IMG/VR virus record: IMGVR_UViG_3300030055_000033
Coordinates: 1-24,597 of that record
Source of the DNA: a virus
Strand: one strand, 5' to 3'
DNA: 24,597 nucleotides
In this document: one piece after another, positions 1 to 7,818 of the stretch
Position numbering within the stretch: the first letter of the stretch is position 1
Layout: each line of letters starts with the position of its first letter
Translations under genes and position numbers: made by a program
Notes under the pieces: generated by a model
The model's database searches: none
The model's input: the letters and a program-made list of their open reading frames with translations, nothing else
Told to the model about the DNA's origin: nothing

Positions 1-16
1 CTAATGAAATCCCCAT
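1..16 (-). CDS. Start of next late phage gene (partial)
   Basis: Only the first five codons of a gene running off the left edge are present, reading MGISL. An AAGGAG ribosome binding site lies just upstream, between this ATG and the TerL stop at 29-31. In GpA-type phages the gene after TerL is usually a small head-tail joining protein (gpW-like) or the portal. The sequence here is too short to choose. Confidence 0.7.
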
Positions 17-28
17 GTTTTCTCCTTT

Positions 29-1852
29 CTAAAGTCCTTTAGATATTACTCTTCTTTTCTTTTTTATACTTTTAGGATTTTGAATGAATGCATTTCCATT
101 AATATTTTTACATGCCATTTCATCTAAGTTAGGATTTAATATTTCAAAAGCTGCATTAGCATAATTTCTTAAATCCATTGGTTCATTTCTTATGCTGCTA
201 CTCTTTTTTATCCATTCAAAAGTCGGAACACCTTTTTTGTACCTTAATACTCTCTTCTCTGAAGTTAATCCTTTGAAATAATTTTCATCATATCCTCTAC
301 CATCTTCAATTGGAAAATGACAATAGCCTGGTCCATCTTCTTGTATCTTTAATCTTGATAATATTGTTTCTTTTCCAGTATCAACACCAATTGAAAATAA
401 TGCTGCTCTTTCTCTATTATTCCTAGTTGGCTTTCCTATGAATGGTTTTCCATATCCACCAACACCTTTTATCGCAAATATTCTCCTATGCTCTCTTAAT
501 TTGCAGAACTTATAAACTTCTGTTGTGTAGTGACCTCCACTATCTATGCATACACAAGATATTACAAGTCCATCATCATCTTCAAACCAAAATGTTCTTA
601 ATAAATATTCATCTAGTTGTTGCCATACTATTGATTGCCCAGGATCACCATAAAAAACCTTATATTGTATTCCCCAATTTTCCTTACCTGCACCCCAACC
701 AACAACTTCAACTTCAAGTCTATCATCCTGAACGTCTACTCCTGCAGTTAGAACAATAACTTTTCTTGGAACTTCATTGATATAATATTCTCTTCTTGCA
801 ACTAAATCATCATTATCAGCTCCTTCACCTTCATCAGCTTCCCAAACTTCACCTAGAGTTGTATTAACCCATGTTTTTAAAGTATCAGTTCCATTTTTCT
901 TCGCCAATTTAAATTCTTCTATGATATTTTCCCAACGTTCCCAAGGTGAAGCTAATGCATTAAGATGAAATCCTCTTTTTTTAATTTTTTCAGGATATTT
1001 AGCAATCCACTTTCCCTTGCCTGCCTTCCATTCGAACTCATTACTTCTTTTTTCACAAAATTTACATTCATGAGTTACATCTTCAAAATGAATTTGTGCC
1101 CATTTTAATGGCTGTAATTCACCACAAACAGGACAAGGTAAGCACCATTCCTCCTGAGAACTATCATCAAATTCTTTATCAATTCTTGAAATACCTTTCT
1201 CTGTTGGAGTTGAAACGAAAAATTTCTTTTTATTCCAGAATGTTTTTGTTCTTTTTTCAGCTAACGACAAAGGATCACCTTCAATACCTGCACTTGCTGG
1301 AAATCTATCAACTTCATCTGCTAATAGAATTCTAATCGGCCTTGAAGATAATCCTGTTGGTGAATTTGCTCCTGTTAATGCAATATATCCTCCGGGAAAT
1401 CCTTTTTCTAATAAAGTATTATCAGAATCTCTTGATTTTGCATCTTTAACTTTGTTTCTTAATACTGGTGTATCTCTTATCATTGGTGCTAATCTCTTTT
1501 TTGAATAAGATTGAGCCAAATCCAATGTTGGCATTAATAACATAATAGGTGAAGGATCATAATCTATAAAATAACCTACTATATTGTTTATTAATTCAGT
1601 TTTTCCTACTTGAGCACTACTCATTACAATTATAATTTCAGTTTCTTTATTAGAAAGTGAATCCATTATCTCACGCTGATATTCTGCTCTTGATGTTCTC
1701 CATTGTCCTGGTTCAGCGGAACTTTCAGGAGATAATTTTCTATAATTATCAGCCCATTTAGATACAGTTAAAAGTGGTGGTGGTGCTAATATTGATACTA
1801 TGTTTCTAAATAAATCTATAGTTTTCTTTTTAATCTTTTGTTTCTTTTTCAT
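29..1852 (-). CDS. terL: Phage terminase large subunit, GpA family
   Basis: This is the packaging motor and cos/pac nuclease, 607 aa, the usual length for GpA-type terminases. The ATPase domain has a Walker A-like SSAQVGKT at residues 78-85, Walker B ILLADEVD at 175-182 and the coupling motif STPT at 214-217. A zinc-binding insert has Cys at 237, 240, 243, 263 and 266. The nuclease domain has conserved acidic residues at GVDVQDD (D373) and CIDSGG (D437). The first codons overlap the end of TerS by 23 nt, so the two are translationally coupled. It is followed at once by another late gene on the same strand. The GpA/lambda family usually cuts cos sites. Family assignment is secure; the cutting mode is inferred from the family. 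Confidence 0.96.
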   Translation of the reverse strand: MKKKQKIKKKTIDLFRNIVSILAPPPLLTVSKWADNYRKLSPESSAEPGQWRTSRAEYQREIMDSLSNKETEIIIVMSSAQVGKTELINNIVGYFIDYDPSPIMLLMPTLDLAQSYSKKRLAPMIRDTPVLRNKVKDAKSRDSDNTLLEKGFPGGYIALTGANSPTGLSSRPIRILLADEVDRFPASAGIEGDPLSLAEKRTKTFWNKKKFFVSTPTEKGISRIDKEFDDSSQEEWCLPCPVCGELQPLKWAQIHFEDVTHECKFCEKRSNEFEWKAGKGKWIAKYPEKIKKRGFHLNALASPWERWENIIEEFKLAKKNGTDTLKTWVNTTLGEVWEADEGEGADNDDLVARREYYINEVPRKVIVLTAGVDVQDDRLEVEVVGWGAGKENWGIQYKVFYGDPGQSIVWQQLDEYLLRTFWFEDDDGLVISCVCIDSGGHYTTEVYKFCKLREHRRIFAIKGVGGYGKPFIGKPTRNNRERAALFSIGVDTGKETILSRLKIQEDGPGYCHFPIEDGRGYDENYFKGLTSEKRVLRYKKGVPTFEWIKKSSSIRNEPMDLRNYANAAFEILNPNLDEMACKNINGNAFIQNPKSIKKKRRVISKGL

Positions 1853-2423
1853 TTTTTTCTAAACCTTCATTGTAAATTTCATCATCAAGAACATCAACAT
1901 ATTCCTCACTATAAAATTCGCTAGGATTATATTCACTTAACTCTTGAAGCACCTCTAATGTTTCTATTTGTAAAATTTCTTGTATATCAGCAATAGTATC
2001 AATACCTATTAGTCTTGGAGCTACTCTTGAAGGCAATGCTAAAATCTTTGCTCTGAAATTAGACAACATATCATTCATAACTCTTTCAACATCTTCGCTA
2101 AAATGCATTGTCCCTCTCATTGATGCCAGTTCTAATTCAATCTTTTCTCTTTTTCTCTTTTCTAGTAGAGCATGTTCTTCATCATAATTTATCTTAGTTT
2201 CTTCTGTATTGTTTTCTTTCAGATTTACTGAAGCTTTTATAAAAGTAATATAACTTTTTATATTTTCTTGTAATGAATATTTACCTCTCGCAACTTTTTT
2301 TATAACACCTTCATTTTCTAATTGTCTAATTCTTCTTGATGTCATTCCAAATAAATTTGCTAAAACAGTACTCGTTACTGTTACATGTTCAACTGATTCA
2401 ATTTTTTTATCATCTTCACTCAA
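1830..2423 (-). CDS. terS: Phage terminase small subunit, Nu1-like
   Basis: This 197-aa protein should recognise phage DNA and recruit TerL. Residues 14-45 form a winged-helix/MerR-like DNA-binding domain (VLANLFGMTSRRIRQLENEG), as in the Nu1/DUF1441 packaging proteins. A charged helical stretch follows, then a C-terminal acidic region that should contact TerL. The start codon is TTG, supported by a long GGGAGGAGGAG ribosome binding site about seven bases upstream; no ATG lies near it. It is the first gene of the leftward packaging operon and lies next to the GC-rich island at 2491-2538, where a cos site would be expected. Confidence 0.9.
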   Translation of the reverse strand: MSEDDKKIESVEHVTVTSTVLANLFGMTSRRIRQLENEGVIKKVARGKYSLQENIKSYITFIKASVNLKENNTEETKINYDEEHALLEKRKREKIELELASMRGTMHFSEDVERVMNDMLSNFRAKILALPSRVAPRLIGIDTIADIQEILQIETLEVLQELSEYNPSEFYSEEYVDVLDDEIYNEGLEKNEKETKD

Positions 2424-2930
2424 GGTACTCCTCCTCCCTTAAATACTGAAACGGAAACGCCTTTGAAAAATTCTTTTTGCCTAGAAAAATCCCGGGCATC
2501 GCCCGACCCGCTGTCTGGGCATATTCTCCGGGAGTACCTACTCAAAATGGGAATATCTGTTCTAAACGTTGATATCCCAAGGGTTTGAGCCTTTTTATAT
2601 TAATTTTCAGGGTTTTTCCCAGTAAAATATATCCATATCGTGGTCTTTATTCTCAATAGCTTACAATTCAGCCCTATATTTTGTACATAACATTATTATT
2701 ATGTGAGTATATTAAATTCTTAAATTATATTTAACTTATTTCAAAATTCTAACTCTTACTTTTTTTTACTATGCATTACGTTTTTAATTTCATCTATTCT
2801 CAATTAACATTTCCAATTACCATATATTAGTGTATAACTTTCTACTAATCTTCCATTTCCTCGTTAAGATTATAGTTTCGGAAATCGTTAATAATTTAAC
2901 TAAGATTACATAATAAATTATTATTTACTT
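2424..2930. other. Non-coding region with GC-rich island (candidate cos/attP)
   Basis: I see no gene in these 507 bases on either strand. Positions 2491-2538 have 33 G or C in 48 bases, far above the surrounding AT-rich DNA. They contain a perfect small hairpin CGGGC-ATC-GCCCG (2493-2505). The island lies just upstream of TerS, where lambda-type phages keep cos, and the integrase gene ends on its other side, where attP often lies. The rest (2640-2930) is AT-rich with no clear terminator or promoter. Confidence 0.5.
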
Positions 2931-3869
2931 TTACATATCATCAAGTATATCTCTCAATTCCTTTTCAGTTTTCGTAGTATATATCCTTGTTGTCTCTAGA
3001 CTAGAGTGCCCTGCTAAATCTGCTATTGTTTCAATTGGCACACCATTTTCAACTAAGGCCTTGCAAAAAGCATGTCTAAAATTATGAGGGTGAGCCTTTT
3101 CTTTTTTAACCTTTGCTATCCCTGCATGTTTCTTTATAATGCTATTTATGCTACTTCTTTTTAAAGGTCCTTGTGTTCCAATAAATAGTTTATTACTATC
3201 ATCACGAATCCTTACTTTCAGATATTCATTCCATGATTCTTTAACACTCTTAGGTATAGGTATCTTTCTATACTTTCCACCCTTACCTTCAATATCTATA
3301 GCCTTTTTATTTGCATCACCAATAGTTAATTTTAATAGCTCCGATACACGTAATCCTGTTTTATATAATGTAAACATAATAGTTTTATTTCTTATGTTAT
3401 CCTTGCAGCTCTTTAATAGTTTTTCAATCTCTTCTTTTGTAAGTACATCATTCAGAAAATTATTTCTCTGTTCTTTAATCTTTTTAAATTTAACTTGTGA
3501 TCCAATATATTTTAAGAATTGATTTATTGAAGCCAGTTTTCTATTTATTGATTTAGCTTTTAATCCATGCTTTAACAGATAATTCTTATATCTCTCTATA
3601 TCACCATCTTCAAGTTGATCTATCTCTTTCTCTTTTAATTCCAAATATTTAATAAGCTGCTTTAAGTCGATAATATAACTTTCAATTGTCTTTAACCTTT
3701 TGCCTTCTTTAGTTCTATTTAATATAAATTCAGAAAGTTTATATTTATAATCTGATGGAACACTTTTCATTACTTTTAGATAGTCTTTTTGATCTATCTC
3801 TTCAATCCCTATATTAAACAATTTCTCTTTAAACATATGCTCATTAAAGGCAGGTTCAACTGAATTCAT
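2931..3869 (-). CDS. Tyrosine recombinase/integrase, XerC/D-like
   Basis: This 312-aa site-specific recombinase has an N-terminal SAM-like core-binding domain (about 40-125) and a C-terminal catalytic domain. The full catalytic set is visible: R174 in TGLRVSEL, a Lys at GKGGKYRK (about 199), H262 and R265 in HNFRH, H288 in LAGHSS and the nucleophile Y297. It is close to XerD in size and lacks a phage AP2-type arm-binding domain. The ATG start overlaps the TGA of the upstream zinc-ribbon gene (ATGA), with AGGTGAG as ribosome binding site. It may integrate and excise the element, or resolve dimers. Its position next to terS is where a phage attP would be expected. Confidence 0.92.
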   Translation of the reverse strand: MNSVEPAFNEHMFKEKLFNIGIEEIDQKDYLKVMKSVPSDYKYKLSEFILNRTKEGKRLKTIESYIIDLKQLIKYLELKEKEIDQLEDGDIERYKNYLLKHGLKAKSINRKLASINQFLKYIGSQVKFKKIKEQRNNFLNDVLTKEEIEKLLKSCKDNIRNKTIMFTLYKTGLRVSELLKLTIGDANKKAIDIEGKGGKYRKIPIPKSVKESWNEYLKVRIRDDSNKLFIGTQGPLKRSSINSIIKKHAGIAKVKKEKAHPHNFRHAFCKALVENGVPIETIADLAGHSSLETTRIYTTKTEKELRDILDDM

Positions 3870-4081
3870 TTCTGTCTCACCTGCCTTAATGCTCCATGTT
3901 CTCTTTTATAGGTTGCATGATTGAAACAATCTCTAAGATCATCTGTTTCTTTTTCTTTCTTTAAATCTTTGCATGAACAATGAGGACATTTTAAATAATG
4001 CTTACTGTCCATTTCAACTTTTAAAATTATAAAGGTCCTTTTGCATGATTTGCATTTATAACTTAAATATTCCTTTTCCAA
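3866..4081 (-). CDS. Small zinc-ribbon protein coupled to the integrase
   Basis: This 71-aa protein has a CKSCK pair and a CPHCSC pair near its N-terminus, a typical zinc ribbon, followed by a basic tail. I place the start at TTG 4081 because a perfect AAGGAGGTG lies eight bases upstream. The upstream in-frame ATG at 4117 lies inside a transcription terminator and has no ribosome binding site. Its stop overlaps the integrase start (ATGA), so both proteins should be made together. Function is unknown. A small coupled partner next to an integrase could be an accessory or directionality factor, but no HTH is visible, so this stays a guess. Confidence 0.75.
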   Translation of the reverse strand: MEKEYLSYKCKSCKRTFIILKVEMDSKHYLKCPHCSCKDLKKEKETDDLRDCFNHATYKREHGALRQVRQK

Positions 4082-4107
4082 TGTCCTCACCTCCTTGCAA
4101 AATAAAA

Positions 4108-4131
4108 GAAGCATCATTATTTTGATGCTTC
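4108..4131 (-). terminator. Rho-independent terminator overlapping a stop codon
   Basis: A perfect 9-bp stem, GAAGCATCA with TGATGCTTC, closes a 6-nt loop. On the minus strand it is followed by TTTTATTTT. The loop reads AAATAA, so the last Lys codon and the TAA stop of the DUF4236 gene lie in the loop and the coding end forms the left arm. Confidence 0.85.
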
Positions 4132-4686
4132 TAATATATCTATTAACTTTTTAGCGCTAGTATTTCCTTCATATAATTTTAATGCTTTATAGCAGAAATC
4201 CCTGCTCTTCTCATATTCACCTTTTTTGTAATGCTCTACTGCCATTTGGCTCATGCATGAACTTTTGAATTCTTTATTAAAAATCATAAGTCCTATATCA
4301 TATATTATAGAAATTAATGCTAATATAAGAATCGGAGGAAATATAGCTCCTGCTATAATCAAAACTATTGATATCCCAAGCCATTTAACAGCTTTTTCTG
4401 AAATTCTAGGTCTACTATAGTTTAAATCAGCCACTATTGATTTATCATAATCGTTAATATGTGGCTTTTCAGATATCGAAGGTTTATCTGCAACTTTATT
4501 TTTCTTAAAACTAACATCTTTTCTATATTGCAATCCACCTTTTCCAACTGTAGTTCTAATACCTTTTGAGTTTATACTTACTCTAGCACCTTTTACACCA
4601 GTAGATATTCCAACTCCACCAGTTTTGCTAAAATTAATTCTTGTATTACCAAATAATTTTATAGATTTTCTAAAACTTAGTCCCAC
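4117..4686 (-). CDS. DUF4236 membrane protein with TPR-like tail
   Basis: The N-terminus (residues 1-55) matches the DUF4236 pattern: GLSFRKSIKLFGNTRINFSK followed by GVGIS, GARVSI and GIRTTVGKGG repeats. After a polar linker come two hydrophobic segments (about 100-138). The C-terminal helices (HYKKGEYEKSRDFCYKALKL) resemble a single TPR. The start is GTG 4686, with AGGTGA seven bases upstream; the MGLSFRKS start is typical for the family. It has its own terminator and a separate upstream region, so it looks like a moron, that is, a cargo gene expressed apart from the phage operons. Its function is unknown; membrane anchoring of the N-terminal beta domain is inferred. Confidence 0.8.
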   Translation of the reverse strand: MGLSFRKSIKLFGNTRINFSKTGGVGISTGVKGARVSINSKGIRTTVGKGGLQYRKDVSFKKNKVADKPSISEKPHINDYDKSIVADLNYSRPRISEKAVKWLGISIVLIIAGAIFPPILILALISIIYDIGLMIFNKEFKSSCMSQMAVEHYKKGEYEKSRDFCYKALKLYEGNTSAKKLIDILEASK

Positions 4687-5048
4687 AAACAATCACCTCA
4701 TACTTATTATATACCCATTTATGGATTTATTACATATATATACCTAACAATAAAATAAATCAGTAGATTATTATACTATATACTTGCCAATGGAGGTTAT
4801 TACACCTCTCTTTATTTAATATTTTTTATATCTACTGATTTATAGTCAAATTAAAATACCCCATATTGTCTACATATATCTCTCAAGTATTAACTTAAGG
4901 CTTCGACTTTACAGGGCATTTTTATGGTATAAAGGGGTATTGAGAATTTATGAGAAAATCTTTATGTTTCCACTTACTATTGTATCTCATTTTTGAAAGA
5001 TAATTATGTGTTTTTTATGCGTTTTTTATGCATTATTTTAGGCTTTTT
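4687..5048. other. Regulatory intergenic region with nested inverted repeats
   Basis: No gene is visible here. The region lies between the late activator and the DUF4236 gene. It holds a 13-bp inverted repeat (4755-4843) with a small hairpin inside. It also holds an 8-bp inverted repeat, AATACCCC (4855-4862) with GGGGTATT (4934-4941). It must contain the DUF4236 promoter. A TTGACT lies near 4847 on the minus strand, but I cannot match a convincing -10 to it. Confidence 0.5.
4755..4843. repeat. 13-bp perfect inverted repeat flanking 63 bp
   Basis: ATAAATCAGTAGA (4755-4767) is the exact reverse complement of 4831-4843. Between them sits GAGGT-TATTAC-ACCTC, a second 5-bp hairpin. No T-run follows on either strand, so this is not a simple terminator. 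It could be a folded leader RNA of the DUF4236 gene or a protein-binding site. Confidence 0.6.
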
Positions 5049-5570
5049 CTATGATACTTTATTCCATTGATCCCAATCTGCTATTTTCTCCATTAGCTTC
5101 CACTTTTTACGGTTTATTTGTGATTGATTCCAATTTAATATGTTTGCTACTTTTTGCTCATTAAATCCTTTTTCATAATATAATTTAAGTAACTCTTTAT
5201 ATGCTCCCTGTATAGTTTCTATAGCATCTTTCATATAAATATAATCTAGTTCTATTTGGTCTATTTGCTCTAATATTTTCTGTCTTTCCATTTCTTTATC
5301 ACTTTTTCTTTTCATCATATATTCTGTTAATCTCATAGTCTCTTTTTCAGCATAGCTTGATCCATCACCAGAACTCTGTACACGTTCCTCATATGATAAA
5401 GGTTTTATTCCAGGATCTATATTTATGTTACAATTTTTCAAATCATCTTCTAAAGACTTTATTTGCTTATTTAATAAATTTATTTTACTATTTAATGAAT
5501 TAATAATCTTATCTTTTTGATAATATCTACGTACCTTATTTTCAGTTTCTGCAAATAACTCTTTATTCAT
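5049..5570 (-). CDS. ArpU/RinA-like late transcription activator
   Basis: This 173-aa protein has an N-terminal coiled coil (heptad-like LNSKINLLNKQIKSLEDDL) and a C-terminal sigma-70 region-4-like HTH (LLKLYYEKGFNEQKVANIL, then a recognition helix with NQSQINRKKWKL). This is the build of the ArpU/RinA/XpaF family that switches on late genes in Firmicute phages. The start is ATG 5570, with AGGAGGG six bases upstream. It is the last gene of the leftward early operon, the usual place for this regulator. Its likely targets are the promoters of the packaging operon to the left. Confidence 0.78.
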   Translation of the reverse strand: MNKELFAETENKVRRYYQKDKIINSLNSKINLLNKQIKSLEDDLKNCNINIDPGIKPLSYEERVQSSGDGSSYAEKETMRLTEYMMKRKSDKEMERQKILEQIDQIELDYIYMKDAIETIQGAYKELLKLYYEKGFNEQKVANILNWNQSQINRKKWKLMEKIADWDQWNKVS

Positions 5571-5580
5571 TATATCCCTC

Positions 5581-5928
5581 CTATTCCTTAACATCAATTT
5601 CAATTCCAGTCTTAATGATCCACTGGCGTTCCATTAATTTATCCTTATGCTCTATATTTATTTCTTGAATTAGTTCAGGTTTATCAAAATCTTTAGCAAT
5701 CCTATTGCATCTAAATAATATCAATATACATATTTGTGCTACATCATAGGTTTCTCTAACAATTTCTTTTAAATTTCCGATTGTTTTATCATGATTATAA
5801 TTATTAATTGCTTTTATAACTTCATAAAATTCTTCTTTTAATTTATCAGCAATTTCCCTGAAAGTTATTGTTTCATTATCAATTCCTAATCTATCATTTC
5901 TCCTTAAAACATGCATTAATAACTTCAT
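5581..5928 (-). CDS. MazG-like nucleotide pyrophosphohydrolase
   Basis: This 115-aa all-alpha protein contains the MazG signature: an EExxE helix (KEEFYEVIKAI) and a later ExxD (VRETYDVAQ) that together bind magnesium. Phage members of this family hydrolyse (d)NTPs or ppGpp-type alarmones. It ends ten bases before the ArpU-like start, within the same operon, and starts at ATG 5928 behind AAGGA. The short length and single domain fit the phage type. The substrate cannot be told from the sequence. Confidence 0.7.
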   Translation of the reverse strand: MKLLMHVLRRNDRLGIDNETITFREIADKLKEEFYEVIKAINNYNHDKTIGNLKEIVRETYDVAQICILILFRCNRIAKDFDKPELIQEINIEHKDKLMERQWIIKTGIEIDVKE

Positions 5929-5951
5929 TTGTATTTCCTTTCTTATTTCTA

Positions 5952-5988
5952 TGTATTGATTGTAATAACATTAAATACAATCAATACA
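5952..5988. repeat. 13-bp perfect inverted repeat, 11-nt loop
   Basis: TGTATTGATTGTA (5952-5964) pairs exactly with 5976-5988. It lies between two early genes and no T-run follows, so it is probably a folded mRNA element or an operator rather than a terminator. The same 13 bases also occur once in the candidate parC array (18068-18080). Confidence 0.65.
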
Positions 5989-6001
5989 CTAAATAGTAGC
6001 T

Positions 6002-6241
6002 TTATTTAGTATCGCCATTTCTGTTTTGTATAGCTATAAGCATTATCCCTAATATATAATCACTTGCAAATTTAAAAGATTGTTCTTCATTATATTTTTG
6101 TTTTTTCATTTCATCATATATAGATCTGTGCATTGTCACTATGCCTGGAACTTCTTTGATAAAATCTTTTATTGCTTCTTCTTTTTCTGTGTCACTCATT
6201 ATATTATTTACTAAACTTAATATATCTTTTTTCTTATCCAT
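6002..6241 (-). CDS. Hypothetical phage protein, 79 aa
   Basis: This is a helical 79-aa protein that I do not recognise. The N-terminal half is charged (DTEKEEAIKDFIKEVPG) and the C-terminal half has a hydrophobic helix (YILGIMLIAIQNRN), too short to call a membrane segment. The ATG has a GGAGG about twelve bases upstream, longer than usual. A 10-codon out-of-frame ORF starts closer to that site and overlaps this start, so initiation here may be weak. It lies in line with its early-operon neighbours. Confidence 0.65.
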   Translation of the reverse strand: MDKKKDILSLVNNIMSDTEKEEAIKDFIKEVPGIVTMHRSIYDEMKKQKYNEEQSFKFASDYILGIMLIAIQNRNGDTK

Positions 6242-6272
6242 AATATTTTCATTCCTCCGCCCGTTTGCATTA

Positions 6273-6569
6273 TTAACAATTATTTCTGCAATGAATTATT
6301 CTTGGCTTATTAATCTTCATATATGAATTTGATTTTATTATCTTTACAATTCCATATTTAACTTTTCTCTTAGGATCTTCTTCTAACCAAGCACATATTT
6401 CTTTTATTTTAGACCAAATGTTTTGAAACATTGGCTTTATAGTTTCTTCAATAAATTGGGCGAAATTATTCATTGCTATTACTAAATCATCTAACGATTT
6501 TTTCTGCTCTTCTGTTAATACAATGCCTTTCCTAAGAAATTGTATTTCTATATATTCTTTATCTATCAT
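6273..6569 (-). CDS. Hypothetical phage protein, 98 aa
   Basis: The start is ATG 6569 (MIDKEYIEIQ), with AAGGAG eight bases upstream; the ATG at 6593 has no ribosome binding site. The middle is helical and amphipathic (SLDDLVIAMNNFAQFIEETI), followed by a Trp-containing helix and a basic tail. Small proteins of this type are common in early operons of clostridial phages, but no function is known to me. It lies 31 bases before the next gene in the operon. Confidence 0.65.
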   Translation of the reverse strand: MIDKEYIEIQFLRKGIVLTEEQKKSLDDLVIAMNNFAQFIEETIKPMFQNIWSKIKEICAWLEEDPKRKVKYGIVKIIKSNSYMKINKPRIIHCRNNC

Positions 6570-6595
6570 CTGATCAGCTCCTTCACCAAGCATTA

Positions 6596-6853
6596 TTATT
6601 TATTAAAATAACAAGCATTTACACTTAATGCTTTTGCTATCTTATCATTTATTTCTTCCATGGATGTATGTATATCCCCATATTCACCCATTTTTATTAC
6701 AATAGGTGTAATTGGATTAGTCATTGGCATTACTACAACTTCTGTTTGCTTAGGTAATTCGGCTAATGCACATGCTTCTAATCTCTTATTATTGCATTTT
6801 TTCACATTCGGACATTTCCTACACTTTTCTGCTGTTCTGCTTAATATAGCCAT
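6596..6853 (-). CDS. Small Cys-motif phage protein, 85 aa
   Basis: The start is ATG 6853 (MAILSRTAEK), supported by AAGGTGG seven bases upstream; the longer reading from TTG 6877 has no such site. The N-terminus has a four-Cys motif, CRKCPNVKKCNNKRLEAC, that could bind zinc. The rest is rich in beta residues (VVVMPMTNPITPIVI) with a C-terminal helix. It sits in the early operon. No family function is known to me. Confidence 0.68.
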   Translation of the reverse strand: MAILSRTAEKCRKCPNVKKCNNKRLEACALAELPKQTEVVVMPMTNPITPIVIKMGEYGDIHTSMEEINDKIAKALSVNACYFNK

Positions 6854-6893
6854 TTTATTACCACCTTCTTGTGCCAAAATTTAGTACTATAGA

Positions 6894-7319
6894 CTATATA
6901 TCTTGTAATAACTCTGGATTCTTATAAATATTACCTATGACTTCTATCTCTGTTAATGGAGTTTTATTTGTCCCTTCAAAGAATAAATTTAATGCGCAAT
7001 CACAATTTTTACTTTCGTGAACTATATAATCGCAATCATCATACTCAACTGCAGATATCCACTCGTTTATCTTGTCATTTCTTAACTCAGTACATTTAAC
7101 AATATCACCTACATAAATATCTTTTCCGTTTACATCTTTCAAAAATGTATATTGTAATAATTCAATGAATTTAATATCTATAATTTGAAATTCATCTTTT
7201 ATATTTTCATAATCAAATCCAACATGAGTAACTTCTCCATTTTTGAAATACAATCTTTCAACTGGATATATTTCTTTAGTGACTTTATCATATACTCTAA
7301 ATTTAATTTCTTTACTCAT
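6894..7319 (-). CDS. YopX family phage protein
   Basis: This 141-aa protein begins KEIKFRVYDKVTKE, the hallmark of the YopX family, and ends with the typical IEVIGNIYKNPELL. The middle contains KDVNGKDIYVGDIVK, the conserved YopX centre. The family is widespread in Firmicute phages, beta-rich, and of unknown function. The ATG follows GGGGTGAAGTAA. It belongs to the leftward early operon. Confidence 0.9.
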   Translation of the reverse strand: MSKEIKFRVYDKVTKEIYPVERLYFKNGEVTHVGFDYENIKDEFQIIDIKFIELLQYTFLKDVNGKDIYVGDIVKCTELRNDKINEWISAVEYDDCDYIVHESKNCDCALNLFFEGTNKTPLTEIEVIGNIYKNPELLQDI

Positions 7320-7347
7320 TTACTTCACCCCTTATTAGTATGACGTA

Positions 7348-7590
7348 TTACCAATTTTTTTCTCTTTCTGATAAAGACATAAAATCTGCTACTTCAACAC
7401 TTGTTAATAAGTCTTCTATATCTGTACCCTCCGTAGTTATACCATCATATTCCAATTGGCTGACTATACTGCGACCAGTTGTTGCACAACCACTACCTAT
7501 GTCTGTCCATGTTTCCGAATAGTCTTTACCCTTAAAATTAAATGTTACTTTTACATCATTATCTTCTACATTTTCAATAATCAATTTCAT
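7348..7590 (-). CDS. Hypothetical phage protein, 80 aa
   Basis: This is an acidic 80-aa protein with beta-strand character in the first half (LIIENVEDNDVKVTFNFKG) and a helical, acidic C-terminus (DIEDLLTSVEVADFMSLSE). It starts at ATG 7590 with GAGG upstream. I do not recognise the family. It lies between YopX and a 56-aa gene in the early operon. Confidence 0.6.
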   Translation of the reverse strand: MKLIIENVEDNDVKVTFNFKGKDYSETWTDIGSGCATTGRSIVSQLEYDGITTEGTDIEDLLTSVEVADFMSLSEREKNW

Positions 7591-7643
7591 ATAGAAACCT
7601 CGCTCTCATTTTTATTTACTACATTAAATCTACACATTGCGAA

Positions 7644-7814
7644 TTACTTATATATTATTGGTTCATTATCTTTCTTAGGATATTGTTGCAGTATAATAGA
7701 CTTCACATAACTGTAATTTATATGTCTATTTACATATTGCACATGGTCTACGTTGTTTTTTATAGTATAAGTTGTTTTACTTCCATCATTACATTCTACA
7801 AATAACTTTTTCAT
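7644..7814 (-). CDS. Small hypothetical phage protein, 56 aa
   Basis: This 56-aa gene begins MKKLFVECNDGSKTTYTIKN. An AAGGA lies eight bases before its ATG, and it starts four bases after the stop of the ASCH gene, so the two are coupled. It has no Cys pairs and no membrane segment. The function is unknown. Position and ribosome binding site make it a real gene. Confidence 0.7.
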   Translation of the reverse strand: MKKLFVECNDGSKTTYTIKNNVDHVQYVNRHINYSYVKSIILQQYPKKDNEPIIYK

Positions 7815-7818
7815 GACC

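Noticed and set aside
442-759. Plus-strand ORF inside terL
   Set aside because: Low-complexity His/Leu-rich shadow of the terminase frame.
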